Assembly: GCA_029948415.1 (NCBI GenBank)
Contig: JAJIZT010000001.1
Span: forward strand, 619,905 to 683,904
DNA length: 64,000 nt
Direction: 5' to 3'
Source: Cenarchaeum symbiont of Oopsacas minuta
Lineage (GTDB): Archaea; Thermoproteota; Nitrososphaeria; Nitrososphaerales; Nitrosopumilaceae
The position numbers were made by a program, and so were the translations under genes. Shown here piece by piece: positions 10,116 through 18,520 of the stretch (the stretch's first letter is position 1; each line of letters starts with the position of its first letter). The notes beneath the pieces were generated by a model. The model did not search any database. It was not told where the DNA came from and saw only the letters and a program-made list of their open reading frames with translations.

Positions 10116-11300
10116 AGACATACGATGAATTGGAAGAATGCGTGAGAGTTTTTACAGAAAAGATTGATGTAATGAGTAAGGAAAACACACTTCTCTAGAA
10201 TCGACTCGCATATTATGAAAACCCCAACTCTCTACACGCTCACTTGAATATCAAAGAAAAACGCAAGGCAAGAGAAAACGGCGAATCACCCCCACCAAAA
10301 AAATCAGGCGGTAGTCTAGGCCATAAAGGAACATCACGCAAACACTAGAACCGTAACTCATACTATGAAAAATACCAAATGCAGTTGTGGCGGCAACATG
10401 AAATATTCACACACAAAAACACGTGACATTATAACCAGCAGTTGTAGAAGAGACTAGACATGAAATCAGCATGTGTGTATGTACAAACTGCAAACGCGTA
10501 TGTGAAGCAGAAAATGATCTACCAAAATCAGGATCATATGGCAAGAATATAATTGCCCTTGTTACCGAATACAGGGCAACAAGAATTCCATATAATGAAA
10601 TACCTCAACTGGTCAAAACAGCATGCGGTTTGGTTGTTGCAAAATCTACCATGATTGCAAACGTCTCAGATCAAATGGAAAAAGATGCAAAAACAATAAC
10701 AAATACAGTTGTCCAATCACCATTTGTCAATATTGATGAGACATCATACACACGAGATGGACAATTAGTTTGGGCATGGTGCATCACATACAAGAAAAAT
10801 ATTGCAATAATCATGAACAAGAGTCGCGGTGCATATGTTATGGACAAATTTTATGGTGTTGCAGTAACTGATGGATATCCAGTGTACAAGAGCGAGGAAT
10901 GCATCAACGATGCCTAGGCTCACGAGCTGCGTGCTGCTAAACACATGACGATGAGACATGGTGGTGCATACAGAAAACTCTATGAAGAGATGTGTATGCT
11001 GTTTGAGAATATCAAAAACTATACCAATTGTGATGCATGCGTTTGAATACGCATTTGATTGCATGTTGGATGGATATCGTAGCTTTGAAATGCCAGAAAT
11101 GAAGAGTTTGATCAAACGGTTGGTAAATACCACAGAAACTCTGCATTTATTGAGCATAAAGACATTCCACCTACAAACAATGCTGCCGAGCGTGATGTTG
11201 TGGTTCGCCGTAAGATAAGCGGTCAGATCAGAGGATTGGGATCTATGAAAAGAATGTCCAACTTTCTAACGTGTATTTTAACATGGAAGGCACACGGTAA
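10116..11300 (+). pseudogene. IS66-type transposase, copy 1, broken
   Basis: The N-terminus (start near 8934) is separated from this part by the IS5-like insertion. The remaining frame is interrupted by an amber codon in the leader region (CTT CTC TAG, where other copies have CAG) and by a frameshift before the Cys-rich segment. Another amber at 10915-10917 falls where IS66 transposases have Trp (INDA-stop-AHELR). Recognisable parts are CVCTNCKRVC (zinc-binding), VNIDETSYTRDGQLVWAW (catalytic Asp region) and VTDGYPVYKS. The first frame of the middle part is 10471-10917. The gene is clearly non-functional without recoding. Confidence 0.8.
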
Positions 11301-11349
11301 GAGCGTCTTTGAAGAGGTACTCCATATTGTTTAATAGCTGACCTCATAC

Positions 11350-11750
11350 AAATGTATCTTGATAAATCCGCGCCGTATCTTCCATTTGTCACGTATCCAT
11401 TCACCACGCTCATTTGGTTTTATGCCACTACCATCTATTGCAAGATAGATATCTTTTAACTGATCAGATGGTTGTTGAACTTTTTCAGGTGTCTTTATTT
11501 TTAGCGCGTTTATTCTGCGACATATTGTGGTATGATCTGGAGCATTTGAACCTAGAACATTCTGTGCAATTCCTTGACACGCTCTATATGAGATACCCGT
11601 GTATGTTTTGATTATTGTAAGACTCTCAAATAGTTTAACCGAATATTCAAATCGCCTTCCATTCTTTCCTTTATTTACTTGTTTTTTCCAAGATTTGGAT
11701 TTTTGAATGGTTAGATGCGTGCCCCATTTGACGTATTTGCTATCAGCCAT
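11350..11750 (-). pseudogene. IS5-like transposase, N-terminal fragment
   Basis: The start is probably the ATG at 11750 (MADSKYVKWGTHLTIQKS). The fragment includes a helix-turn-helix-like N-terminal region and the first catalytic Asp region LAIDGSGIKPNERGEW, then KWKIRRGFIKIHLY. It then runs into the terminus of the neighbouring IS66-type element and stops. The glutamate-bearing C-terminal part is missing here and is probably the piece at 13781-14011. It differs clearly from the 331-aa transposase nearby. Confidence 0.75.
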
Positions 11751-11930
11751 GTATGCAGAACCTCCTGATTGCACACATGTCAGATAAAATCCGTACAGTA
11801 AACAATACCATCGTATTCAACGTGGATCATTCCTGATGTTGTTTGTTTGCATGAATAGACCTAATCATGGGGTGATCTATTTGTTTAGGTTTGAATTCTG
11901 TCTATATGGTATTTAGGCAGGTTATGCAAC
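11350..11930 (-). mobile_element. 5' fragment of a second IS5-like element
   Basis: The fragment ends at 11930 with an inverted GTTGCATAACCTGCC, and the same terminus starts another remnant at 27453. Its other side is cut by the right end of IS66-type copy 1 at 11349. It carries the 5' part of a transposase gene. A matching 3' portion lies out of order at about 13652-14011, so the locus has been rearranged. Confidence 0.65.
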
Positions 11931-11944
11931 TAAGTAGTATACTC

Positions 11945-13105
11945 GACTTTGTTTCATAACCATGCCTAGAATACTTGAAGACTACCGAAAGACAAAAAGA
12001 TCAGTAATAACTCATCACAGTTATTGGCATACATCAAAGACAGAAAATACATCAATCAAGGCAAACAGTTAGTTCTAGATTCAAATCATGATGAATTGTG
12101 GGCAGAGATTAAAAACATGAACAAAAACAAAAATGGCAAACCTTTCACATGCCCACAATCTTTGATACAGCAGATGGTATTCCTAAGATCATTATTTGGT
12201 CTTGGATACAGACAAATGGATGGCCTATTAACAAAATCAATACAGGAAGAATTTTCCATAGGTTTTGTTCAACTATGGCGCAGAATCTCTGTCATTAATG
12301 TAGGATATGATGAAGACGATGGTGTATTTACATTTTCAAACTCATTAACAGGTAATGTGGAAAAAATAAACGTAGCATTTGATGGCAGTGGGTTCAAAGG
12401 TGGTAAAGGTGGAGAATGGAGACGTATAAAATGGAATATCCGTCTGGGATTTATTCGAATAACTCTGGCAGTAAACGCAGATGATAAAAAAATCATAGCA
12501 ATGACAATCACTGATGAACACACTGGAGAGCTCTCACAATTTCCAAAACTATTACAAAAAGTCATAGATGCACGTAACAAACAAACTCGTTTAAAACAAA
12601 ATAAAAAAGCTAGTTTAAAACAAAATAAAAAACCTGGAACAGGCATAACTGCATTTGGAGATGGAATCTATGCCACAAAACAAAACGTAAACTGTTGCAT
12701 CAAAAATGGTGTAAAACCAGTTCTTAAAGTAATGATAAACTCATCAGGTAGATCTCGTGGGTGTATGGCTCGAAAGAAATTAGTAGATGCACAGCTTGGT
12801 GGTGGCCACAAATATATTTCAAAGCTTGATCGTAATCAAAGATTAGAAAATCAAAAAAAATGGTTAAAGGATAATAATTATGGCAAAAGACAAGCAGCTG
12901 AGATTGCATTCTCCACACTCAAACGCGTCTATGGTGATGCAGTAATGGCAAAAAACTGGACAAATATGCGTCAAGAGATCGCATTATACATACAACAAAA
13001 TCATAGATATGGAGAATGATGTGAGGTAAAGACATGGTATGAGGTAAAAGTGTAGCGCAGTATATGTGAAATGTCATGTACAAAAATTAGTAATGAAACA
13101 AAGTC
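11945..13105 (+). mobile_element. IS5-like insertion sequence, copy 2 (1,161 bp)
   Basis: Same element as 8955-10115, in the opposite orientation. It is flanked by its own 8-bp duplication GTATACTC (11937-11944 and 13106-13113), so it inserted independently and is not a recombination product. The two copies form a large inverted repeat around about 1.8 kb of older mobile DNA. Confidence 0.9.
12024..13019 (+). CDS. IS5-like DDE transposase (331 aa), second copy
   Basis: The protein is the same 331 residues as that of 9041-10036, with VAFDGSGFKG, ITDEHTGELSQF and AEIAFSTLKRVYGD in the catalytic regions. I saw one silent difference between the genes: a Leu codon is CTA here and TTA in the other copy. 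Start and stop lie 79 and 86 bp inside the element ends, so the gene is complete. No RNA or regulatory feature is evident in the element beyond its termini. Confidence 0.88.
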   Translation: MAYIKDRKYINQGKQLVLDSNHDELWAEIKNMNKNKNGKPFTCPQSLIQQMVFLRSLFGLGYRQMDGLLTKSIQEEFSIGFVQLWRRISVINVGYDEDDGVFTFSNSLTGNVEKINVAFDGSGFKGGKGGEWRRIKWNIRLGFIRITLAVNADDKKIIAMTITDEHTGELSQFPKLLQKVIDARNKQTRLKQNKKASLKQNKKPGTGITAFGDGIYATKQNVNCCIKNGVKPVLKVMINSSGRSRGCMARKKLVDAQLGGGHKYISKLDRNQRLENQKKWLKDNNYGKRQAAEIAFSTLKRVYGDAVMAKNWTNMRQEIALYIQQNHRYGE

Positions 13106-13140
13106 GTATACTCCGTATTGTTTAATAGCTGACCTCATAC
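13106..13140 (+). repeat. Right-end fragment of an IS66-type element
   Basis: These 35 bp match the right terminus of the IS66-type family (CTCCGTATTGTTTAATAG then inverted GTATGAGGTCAGCT). The rest of that copy is gone. The IS5-like copy at 11945-13105 inserted in this terminus. The first host base after it is 13141. Confidence 0.7.
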
Positions 13141-13149
13141 AGTATCAAT

Positions 13150-13494
13150 ATGGACAAGTATATGTCAAGGATCAGAGATCTCTCAAAAACGGTAACAAAG
13201 CGCATAAAAAAATCCGACATGATACACTTGTCAGAGATCGATGCAGAAGATCTGCTAGATGTGCAAAAAATATTACAATTGATAGATCATTTATTCACAA
13301 AGCATGAACATAAAAAACAGATTCGAGATCTTCTTTCAGAATTTGTCAATTCTGCACATACTTCTGTAGATATTATGAGGCGCATGGATATGGAGATTGA
13401 CGAGTTAAAGCTAGCAATAGAAGACTCGTTGGTTGAGATAACGGAGATTCGGGCACGACTTGAGAGTTCAAATAAAGTTGTAAGAAAATATTAG
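13150..13494 (+). CDS. Hypothetical helical protein (114 aa) stranded between insertion elements
   Basis: I do not recognise a family. The protein is charged and looks almost entirely helical, with a probable coiled coil at roughly residues 70-110 (MDMEIDELKLAIEDSLVEI and following). Base composition resembles the host genes rather than the transposases. The gene lies 9 bp after an IS66-type right end. Its stop codon TAG is the last part of the 8-bp target AATATTAG duplicated by the next IS66-type insertion. Before the insertions it would have sat about 90 bp upstream of cdvC. A link with cell division is therefore possible, but this is position only. Confidence 0.6.
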   Translation: MDKYMSRIRDLSKTVTKRIKKSDMIHLSEIDAEDLLDVQKILQLIDHLFTKHEHKKQIRDLLSEFVNSAHTSVDIMRRMDMEIDELKLAIEDSLVEITEIRARLESSNKVVRKY

Positions 13495-13610
13495 GTATGA
13501 TGTCAGCTATTAAACAATACGGTACCTCTTCAAAGACGCTCTTACCGTGTGCTTTCCATGTCAAAATATCTATGTGCATTGTTTCAAGTATTTCGTGCTT
13601 TTTTGCGTAT

Positions 13611-13647
13611 TATACCCCAAAGCATAAGTTCGTTTAAAAAATGCATA
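13611..13647. repeat. 37-bp inverted repeat, left arm (IS630 terminus)
   Basis: This 37-bp sequence, starting TATACCCCAAAGCATAAG, is the perfect reverse complement of 15129-15165. A second, imperfect copy lies near 14056-14090 beside the transposase stop codon. It is therefore probably the terminus of an IS630-type element, here as a solo or displaced end. Confidence 0.65.
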
Positions 13648-13780
13648 TACTTAGTTGCACAACTTTTGATCGCCTTAACTCATACCAGCAAAAATGTGTC
13701 ACCAGAGTACAATAATACAATGAAAACAAACAATACGGTACAAAATAAGAACAATAGTCAGATAGATACGCGTTTTCTCA

Positions 13781-14011
13781 TCAAGGTGTACTCAAACTGG
13801 CATCACAAAACATGTTGTAGACCCATACCTTTAATCGAAGCTCTTGCACGATGTGATCCCATTTTCTTGACATGACAGAATCCCCAAATACTCTCTTAAA
13901 TGCAGAAAACACTACCTCAATTATCCAACGTTGACCATATCTAACACGTTTTTTCCACTCTGCTTGGTTTTTTAACATTGCATCATTTGGAGTAAATGCA
14001 TCTATGTGCAT
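13781..14011 (-). pseudogene. IS5-like transposase, C-terminal fragment
   Basis: The fragment carries the glutamate region RWIIEVVFSAFKRVFGDSV, followed by the usual C-terminal helix (WDHIVQELRLKVWVYNMF). It is probably the missing 3' part of the second IS5-like element whose 5' part is at 11350-11750. A GTTGCACAAC near 13652 resembles that element's terminus. Both pieces are on the minus strand but in the wrong order, so the locus is rearranged. Confidence 0.65.
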
Positions 14012-14071
14012 TGTTTTTAAGCATTCCGTGCTTTTTTGCGTATTATTGTATAGCGTTCGCTATACCGCAGA

Positions 14072-15093
14072 TCATAAGTTCGTTAAAAAATCCTCCATCT
14101 TTGGTTTAAAATAATCAGTAACGTTATTAGGTAGTTTCTTTGTTCTCAGATATTTCATGAAATTACTTCTCTTATCCTCTAGTTGTGGATAGTACTCTGA
14201 ATGATCCATAGCCTGCTTGGCAACAAACCAGATTGTCTCCATGATGTTGTGTTGTGGTGATGCTTTTGGAAGATATTCGATTCGAATTTTGTCTTGGTTT
14301 TCCTGCACATATCTTTCAAGATCTTTTGTTCTGTGTTGACTGGCTCTGTCAGCAATTATCATTATGCGACCGTATTTTGCAACTGCATCTTTTACGTATC
14401 GTAGAAATGTTGGACCATCAAATTTATCATACGATCTAAAGAATCGCTCGCCGGAAATTGAGATCATTCCGTATGCTATGAATTTTCGATGATCGCCCTT
14501 CCATCGATAGATGGGGCGCTCATCCTCGTTGCACCAGTATTTTTTGATCATCTTTCCATCGCTGTTGACTATGCTCTCATCCTGGACGAAAATTTTTGTC
14601 CTCTTTGACATTTCGTGCGTAATTATCTGCGTTATGCTCCTATACCATGCATAGCATTCATCGTATGATGTAGGCACTGGCGTGTATTTTTTGTGGAACT
14701 TTTGTCTCTAGTTTCCATCCACGCATAATTCTGTAAACATGTGTAATATGGTATGTAATTCCAGTTTTATTTTTAATATATTCGCGTACTTGCTTTGGAA
14801 GTATCATGGTTCCTGTTTCTGTAAATGTTTTTTCCATCTGCATCAATGGTGTGTGAGCACACCAAAGGTGGACGACCGCATCTGGACCCTTCCTCCAGGC
14901 CTTTGAGCCCGTATTTTTGATATCGATCGTGCCATTTGTATACAAACTGGTACGTTCGGAACATAGAAGCTGCTGTCTCTGTCATGTCCAGACCACGTAT
15001 CTGCATCAAACATATGGCATGCAATCGTGCTATCATGCGTATATCTTTGCATTTGTTATAGGCCTGAAGGAGATCCTCATCACTGACTTGCAT
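14072..15093 (-). pseudogene. IS630-family transposase, frameshifted
   Basis: Three overlapping frames are needed to read this gene. The N-terminal part (from 15093, MQVSDEDLLQAYNKCKDIR) has a helix-turn-helix region ending in KYGLKGLEEGSRCGRPP. The C-terminal frame (14677-14072) has the DDE_3 signatures VQDESIV, IIADRASQHR and LPKASPQHNIMETIW, where the last catalytic acid is in NIMETIW. At least two frameshifts separate the parts, so the transposase is inactive. It resembles no host gene nearby. Confidence 0.75.
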
Positions 15094-15128
15094 GAATTGT
15101 TGTAAACGAGGTGATCAAAAAAGGTTGC

Positions 15129-15165
15129 TATGCATTTTTTAAACGAACTTATGCTTTGGGGTATA
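15129..15165. repeat. 37-bp inverted repeat, right arm (IS630 terminus)
   Basis: Perfect reverse complement of 13611-13647. It lies just outside the 5' end of the IS630 transposase pseudogene and is the natural right terminus of that element. Confidence 0.65.
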
Positions 15166-16085
15166 GTTACGATTATTGCAATATTTTTCTTGTATGTGAT
15201 GCACCATGCCCAAACTAATTGTCCATCTCGTGTGTATGATGTCTCATCAATATTGACAAACGGTGATTAGACAACTGTATTTGTTTTTGTTTTTGCATCT
15301 TTTTCCATTTGATCTGAGACGTTTGCAATCATGGTGGATTTTGCAACAACCAAGCCGCATGCTGTTTTGACCAGTTGAGATATTTGATCATATGGAATTC
15401 TTGTTGCCCTGTATTCGGTAACAAGGGCAATTATATTCTTGCCATATGATCCTGATTTTGGTAGATCATTTTCTGCTTTACCTATGCGTTTGCAATTGGT
15501 ATATACGCATATGCTGATTTCATGTCTAGTCTCTTTTACAACTGCTGGTTATAATGTCACGCATTTTTGTGTATGAATGTTTCATGATGCCAACACAACT
15601 GCATTCGGTATTTTTCATGGTGTGAGTTATGGTCTAGTGTTTTCGTGATGTTCCTTTATGGCCTAGACTACCGCCTGATTTTTTTGGTGGGGGTGATTCG
15701 CCGTTTTCTCTTGCCTTGCGTTTTTCTTTGATATTCAAGTGAGCGTGTAGAGAGTTGGGGTTTTCGTAATATGCGAGTCGATTCTAGAAAAGTGTGTTTT
15801 CCTTACTCAATACATCCATCTGATGCGCCATTTTTGCTATTGTTTCATTTGTTTTTTCTGTATAAACTCTCATGCATTCTTCCCATTCACTGTTTGTCTG
15901 ACGTCTATTCATGAAGTGGATCGGTTATTGATAATACTTAACTATAGGATCGTGTGTTATTGACTAATTTGTTAGTCATGAGGTGACATCATACAATATT
16001 AGTGGAATTAATTTAACCAAATCTTCAAGTGCTGTTTACTAGGTATAATGGTAAGGCGAACCGCCACAATCATACTAGAACATAT

Positions 16086-17279
16086 ATGAGTATGGCACCA
16101 CAAGAACTAGAAGATAGCGCTAGCAGGTATGCTACAGATGCGATAAGACATGACTCACATGGTGCTAGAGGGATGGCCGTATCCAACTATCAAAAGGCAA
16201 TAGATTCTCTAGTAAAACTCATGACACTATACCCAAACAACAAGCTAAATTCACTATATACAGAGCGTACCAATTCATACCAACGTAGAATAAAGGCATT
16301 ACAAGAATCATGTAATATAGAACCAGCAGTCGATCCAAATGCCACCTCGTTTGAGCAAAAGAATAATCTTGAAGATCAAAAAACACGTGATGGTTTTGAT
16401 GATCTAATTATGAAAGAAAAGCCCGAAATTAGCTGGGATGAAGTAATAGGATTAGATGAGGCAAAAAACGCCGTTAGAGAATCAATTGTATATCCTGCAA
16501 AAAGACCAGATCTGCTTCCACTTGGATGGCCACATGGAATTTTGTTATACGGGCCGCCCGGGTGTGGTAAAACCATTTTAGGAGCTGCCACAGCAAGTGA
16601 AATTGATGGATATTTCATAAATGTTGATGCTGCATCGATGATGTCAAAATGGCTTGGAGAAGCAGAGAAAAACGTTTCAAAGATGTTCAATATGGCCAGA
16701 GTGTACTCTGAAAGAGAAGGTAAACCAGTCATATTGTTTATAGACGAGGTAGATTCACTTTTGGGAGAACGTAGTAGTGAGATTGGTGGTGAAGTTCGAA
16801 CAAAGAATCAATTTTTAGTTGAGATGGATGGAATTAAAGGCAAAAACAAGGACACAAAATTATACGTTATAGGGGCAACTAACAAACCATGGAGCCTAGA
16901 CTCACCATTTCTTAGACGATTCCAAAAACGTATCTATGTACAATTGCCTACTATGGAGGCAAGAAAGATCTTGTTTGATACATATACTGACAAGTTAGAA
17001 CGCGATCCAAAGATGAAAAACCAAGTCTTGGCAAAACTCTTTGATGGATATAGTGCAAGTGATATACGTGACGTCTGTCAGTCTGCTCAATTAAGTGTGG
17101 TAACAGAGATGTTTAACTCTGCCAATTATAAAGAACCGTCAGAGAATGATATACCATCAAAACCTCGTGCTCTGACTCTTGCAGACTTTAGAAATATTCA
17201 AACCCGTCGTAGACCAAGTGTTTCAGTCGAGATGCTTAGGGCGTTTTCAAAATGGAGTGATCAATTTGGTGCTCTTTAA
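16086..17279 (+). CDS. cdvC: CdvC, Vps4-like AAA ATPase of the archaeal ESCRT division machinery
   Basis: The protein begins with an MIT-type helical domain (roughly the first 80 residues), which binds ESCRT-III-like CdvB tails. An AAA domain follows, with Walker A GPPGCGKT, Walker B ILFIDEVDSLLG, a sensor region VIGATNKPWSLD and arginine fingers FLRRFQKR. In this phylum CdvC disassembles CdvB filaments during cytokinesis. The frame is open from 16029, but MSMAPQELED at 16086 is the better start because the MIT helix begins there. Length (397 aa) is close to other CdvC proteins. An IS66-type insertion ends 91 bp upstream, so the promoter lies in or next to the insertion boundary. Confidence 0.9.
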   Translation: MSMAPQELEDSASRYATDAIRHDSHGARGMAVSNYQKAIDSLVKLMTLYPNNKLNSLYTERTNSYQRRIKALQESCNIEPAVDPNATSFEQKNNLEDQKTRDGFDDLIMKEKPEISWDEVIGLDEAKNAVRESIVYPAKRPDLLPLGWPHGILLYGPPGCGKTILGAATASEIDGYFINVDAASMMSKWLGEAEKNVSKMFNMARVYSEREGKPVILFIDEVDSLLGERSSEIGGEVRTKNQFLVEMDGIKGKNKDTKLYVIGATNKPWSLDSPFLRRFQKRIYVQLPTMEARKILFDTYTDKLERDPKMKNQVLAKLFDGYSASDIRDVCQSAQLSVVTEMFNSANYKEPSENDIPSKPRALTLADFRNIQTRRRPSVSVEMLRAFSKWSDQFGAL

Positions 17280-17404
17280 GATATATGCGATCTAACTATT
17301 CGTCATAAACAAATCCAAAAATTTAAAAATCGCTACAGATTGTAACAAAGATCGGGTTACATATAGCTGTCAAAGAGGCGCAATACGCCAATAAAAATGG
17401 GAAA

Positions 17405-18520
17405 TTGATTCTAAGTGATGGTACTATCTTCACAGGTAGCGGTTTTGGGTATTCCACAACTGTCATAGGCGAGATTGTATTCAATACAGGAATGGTAGGG
17501 TATGTAGAGACGTTGACAGACCCCTCATATATGGGGCAGATTTTGACCCTCACGTATCCACTTGTAGGTAATTATGGTGTACCAGATACGTCGATTCGAG
17601 ACAAAGATGGCATACTTGTCAACTTTGAATCTGAACGTATACAGGCAAAGGCACTTGTAGTACACGAGTTCTCAATGACTGCAAGTCATTGGAATATGTC
17701 CATAACACTCGATGAATGGTTGTACATGCAAAAAATACCTGCAATATCTGGTATCGATACAAGGAATTTGACAAAAAAACTGCGTGAGCATGGAGTAAGC
17801 ATGGCAGCAGTGGCAGTATCTGAAAAAGAGATTGACGAGAAAGAGATATTGGATCAAATGTATGCAGCATCAGATTATGCATCAGAGAATTTGGTAAAAG
17901 AGGCATCTATAAAAACAGACCGTACATATGGAAATGGAGACGAGACGGTGGTCATAGTGGATGTAGGTGCAAAAAATGCCATAATTCGATCTGTGCTCGA
18001 CATGGGATACAAGGTAGTGATTGTTCCATGGGATTCAACCATAGAAAAAATTCTTTCGTACAAGCCAAGTGGAGTTATAATAAGCAACGGTCCAGGAAAC
18101 CCTGAAAAATGTACACAGACAATACAGACTGCACGTAATCTTGTTGCAAAAAATGTGCCGACTTTGGGAATATGTCTTGGAGCTCAAATACTTGGACTTG
18201 CAGGTGGGGCTAAGACGTACAAGCTAAAATATGGACACAGAGGACAGAATAAACCTTGTATAAATATGCTAGATGGTCGTGTGTACGTGACAAGTCAAAA
18301 CCATGGATATTGTATCAGTCCAAAATCGCTTGAAAACTCTGAATTCGATATGTGGTTTAAGAACGCCGATGATGGAACCGTTGAAGGCATACGTCACAAA
18401 AAACAAAAATGTTTAGCAGTACAGTTTCATCCAGAAGCCTCACCAGGACCATTTGACTGCAAGTTTGTATTCAAAGAGCTTCAAAGCCTTATGAATGGAG
18501 GTGCATATGCCAAAAAATGA
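17405..18520 (+). CDS. carA: Carbamoyl-phosphate synthase, small (glutaminase) subunit
   Basis: CarA hydrolyses glutamine and passes ammonia to CarB for carbamoyl phosphate, feeding arginine and pyrimidine synthesis. The N-terminal domain has the conserved GEIVFNTGMVGYVETLTDPS. The class I glutamine amidotransferase domain has GICLGAQILGLAGG with the nucleophile Cys, and HPEASPGP with the catalytic His. The first start in frame is TTG at 17405. The family normally has a few more residues, and the upstream frame does encode NKNGKL, but it offers no ATG, GTG or TTG. A TATA-like ATTTAAAAAT lies near 17320. The gene overlaps carB by 14 bp. Confidence 0.92.
   Translation: MILSDGTIFTGSGFGYSTTVIGEIVFNTGMVGYVETLTDPSYMGQILTLTYPLVGNYGVPDTSIRDKDGILVNFESERIQAKALVVHEFSMTASHWNMSITLDEWLYMQKIPAISGIDTRNLTKKLREHGVSMAAVAVSEKEIDEKEILDQMYAASDYASENLVKEASIKTDRTYGNGDETVVIVDVGAKNAIIRSVLDMGYKVVIVPWDSTIEKILSYKPSGVIISNGPGNPEKCTQTIQTARNLVAKNVPTLGICLGAQILGLAGGAKTYKLKYGHRGQNKPCINMLDGRVYVTSQNHGYCISPKSLENSEFDMWFKNADDGTVEGIRHKKQKCLAVQFHPEASPGPFDCKFVFKELQSLMNGGAYAKK

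Larger units (their letters stand above)
8851..11349 (+). mobile_element. IS66-type element, copy 1, split by an IS5-like insertion
   Basis: The left terminus GTATGAGGTCAGCTC starts at 8851 and the right terminus, inverted GTATGAGGTCAGCT, ends at 11349. Without the IS5-like insertion (8955-10115 plus its 8-bp duplication) the element is about 1.33 kb, close to the 1,395 bp of the copy at 51987-53381. The outer flanks do not match (ATCTATCT and AAATGTAT), so one end may have been rearranged. The right end sits inside another transposase gene (11350-11750). Confidence 0.75.
14056..15167 (-). mobile_element. IS630-type element inside IS66-type copy 2
   Basis: The right end at 15129-15165 and a degenerate left end at about 14056-14090 share CATAAGTTCGTT and flanking CTATACC. 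The length of about 1.1 kb is normal for IS630. It carries a broken transposase. IS630 elements usually insert at TA; the exact duplication is not resolved here because the left side is duplicated at 13567-13647. Confidence 0.6.
13495..15994 (-). mobile_element. IS66-type element, copy 2, with internal insertions, 8-bp target duplication
   Basis: The termini are GTATGATGTCAGCT at 13495 and an inverted GTATGATGTCA ending at 15994; both carry the same T variant. The flanks are a perfect 8-bp duplication AATATTAG (13487-13494 and 15995-16002), which defines the insertion. The element runs right end to left end along the plus strand. Its C-terminal half is missing or replaced by an IS630 element and IS5-like debris between about 13566 and 15170. 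The N-terminal half (15171-15950) is broken by stops. Confidence 0.85.

Noticed and set aside
10915-10917. In-frame TAG as a pyrrolysine codon in the IS66-type transposase
   Set aside because: The family has Trp at this position, one base from TAG, and Pyl machinery is not known in this phylum. Read-through remains open, but not Pyl.
8955-13105. The two inverted IS5-like copies as a composite transposon
   Set aside because: Each copy has its own 8-bp target duplication, which shows independent insertion.
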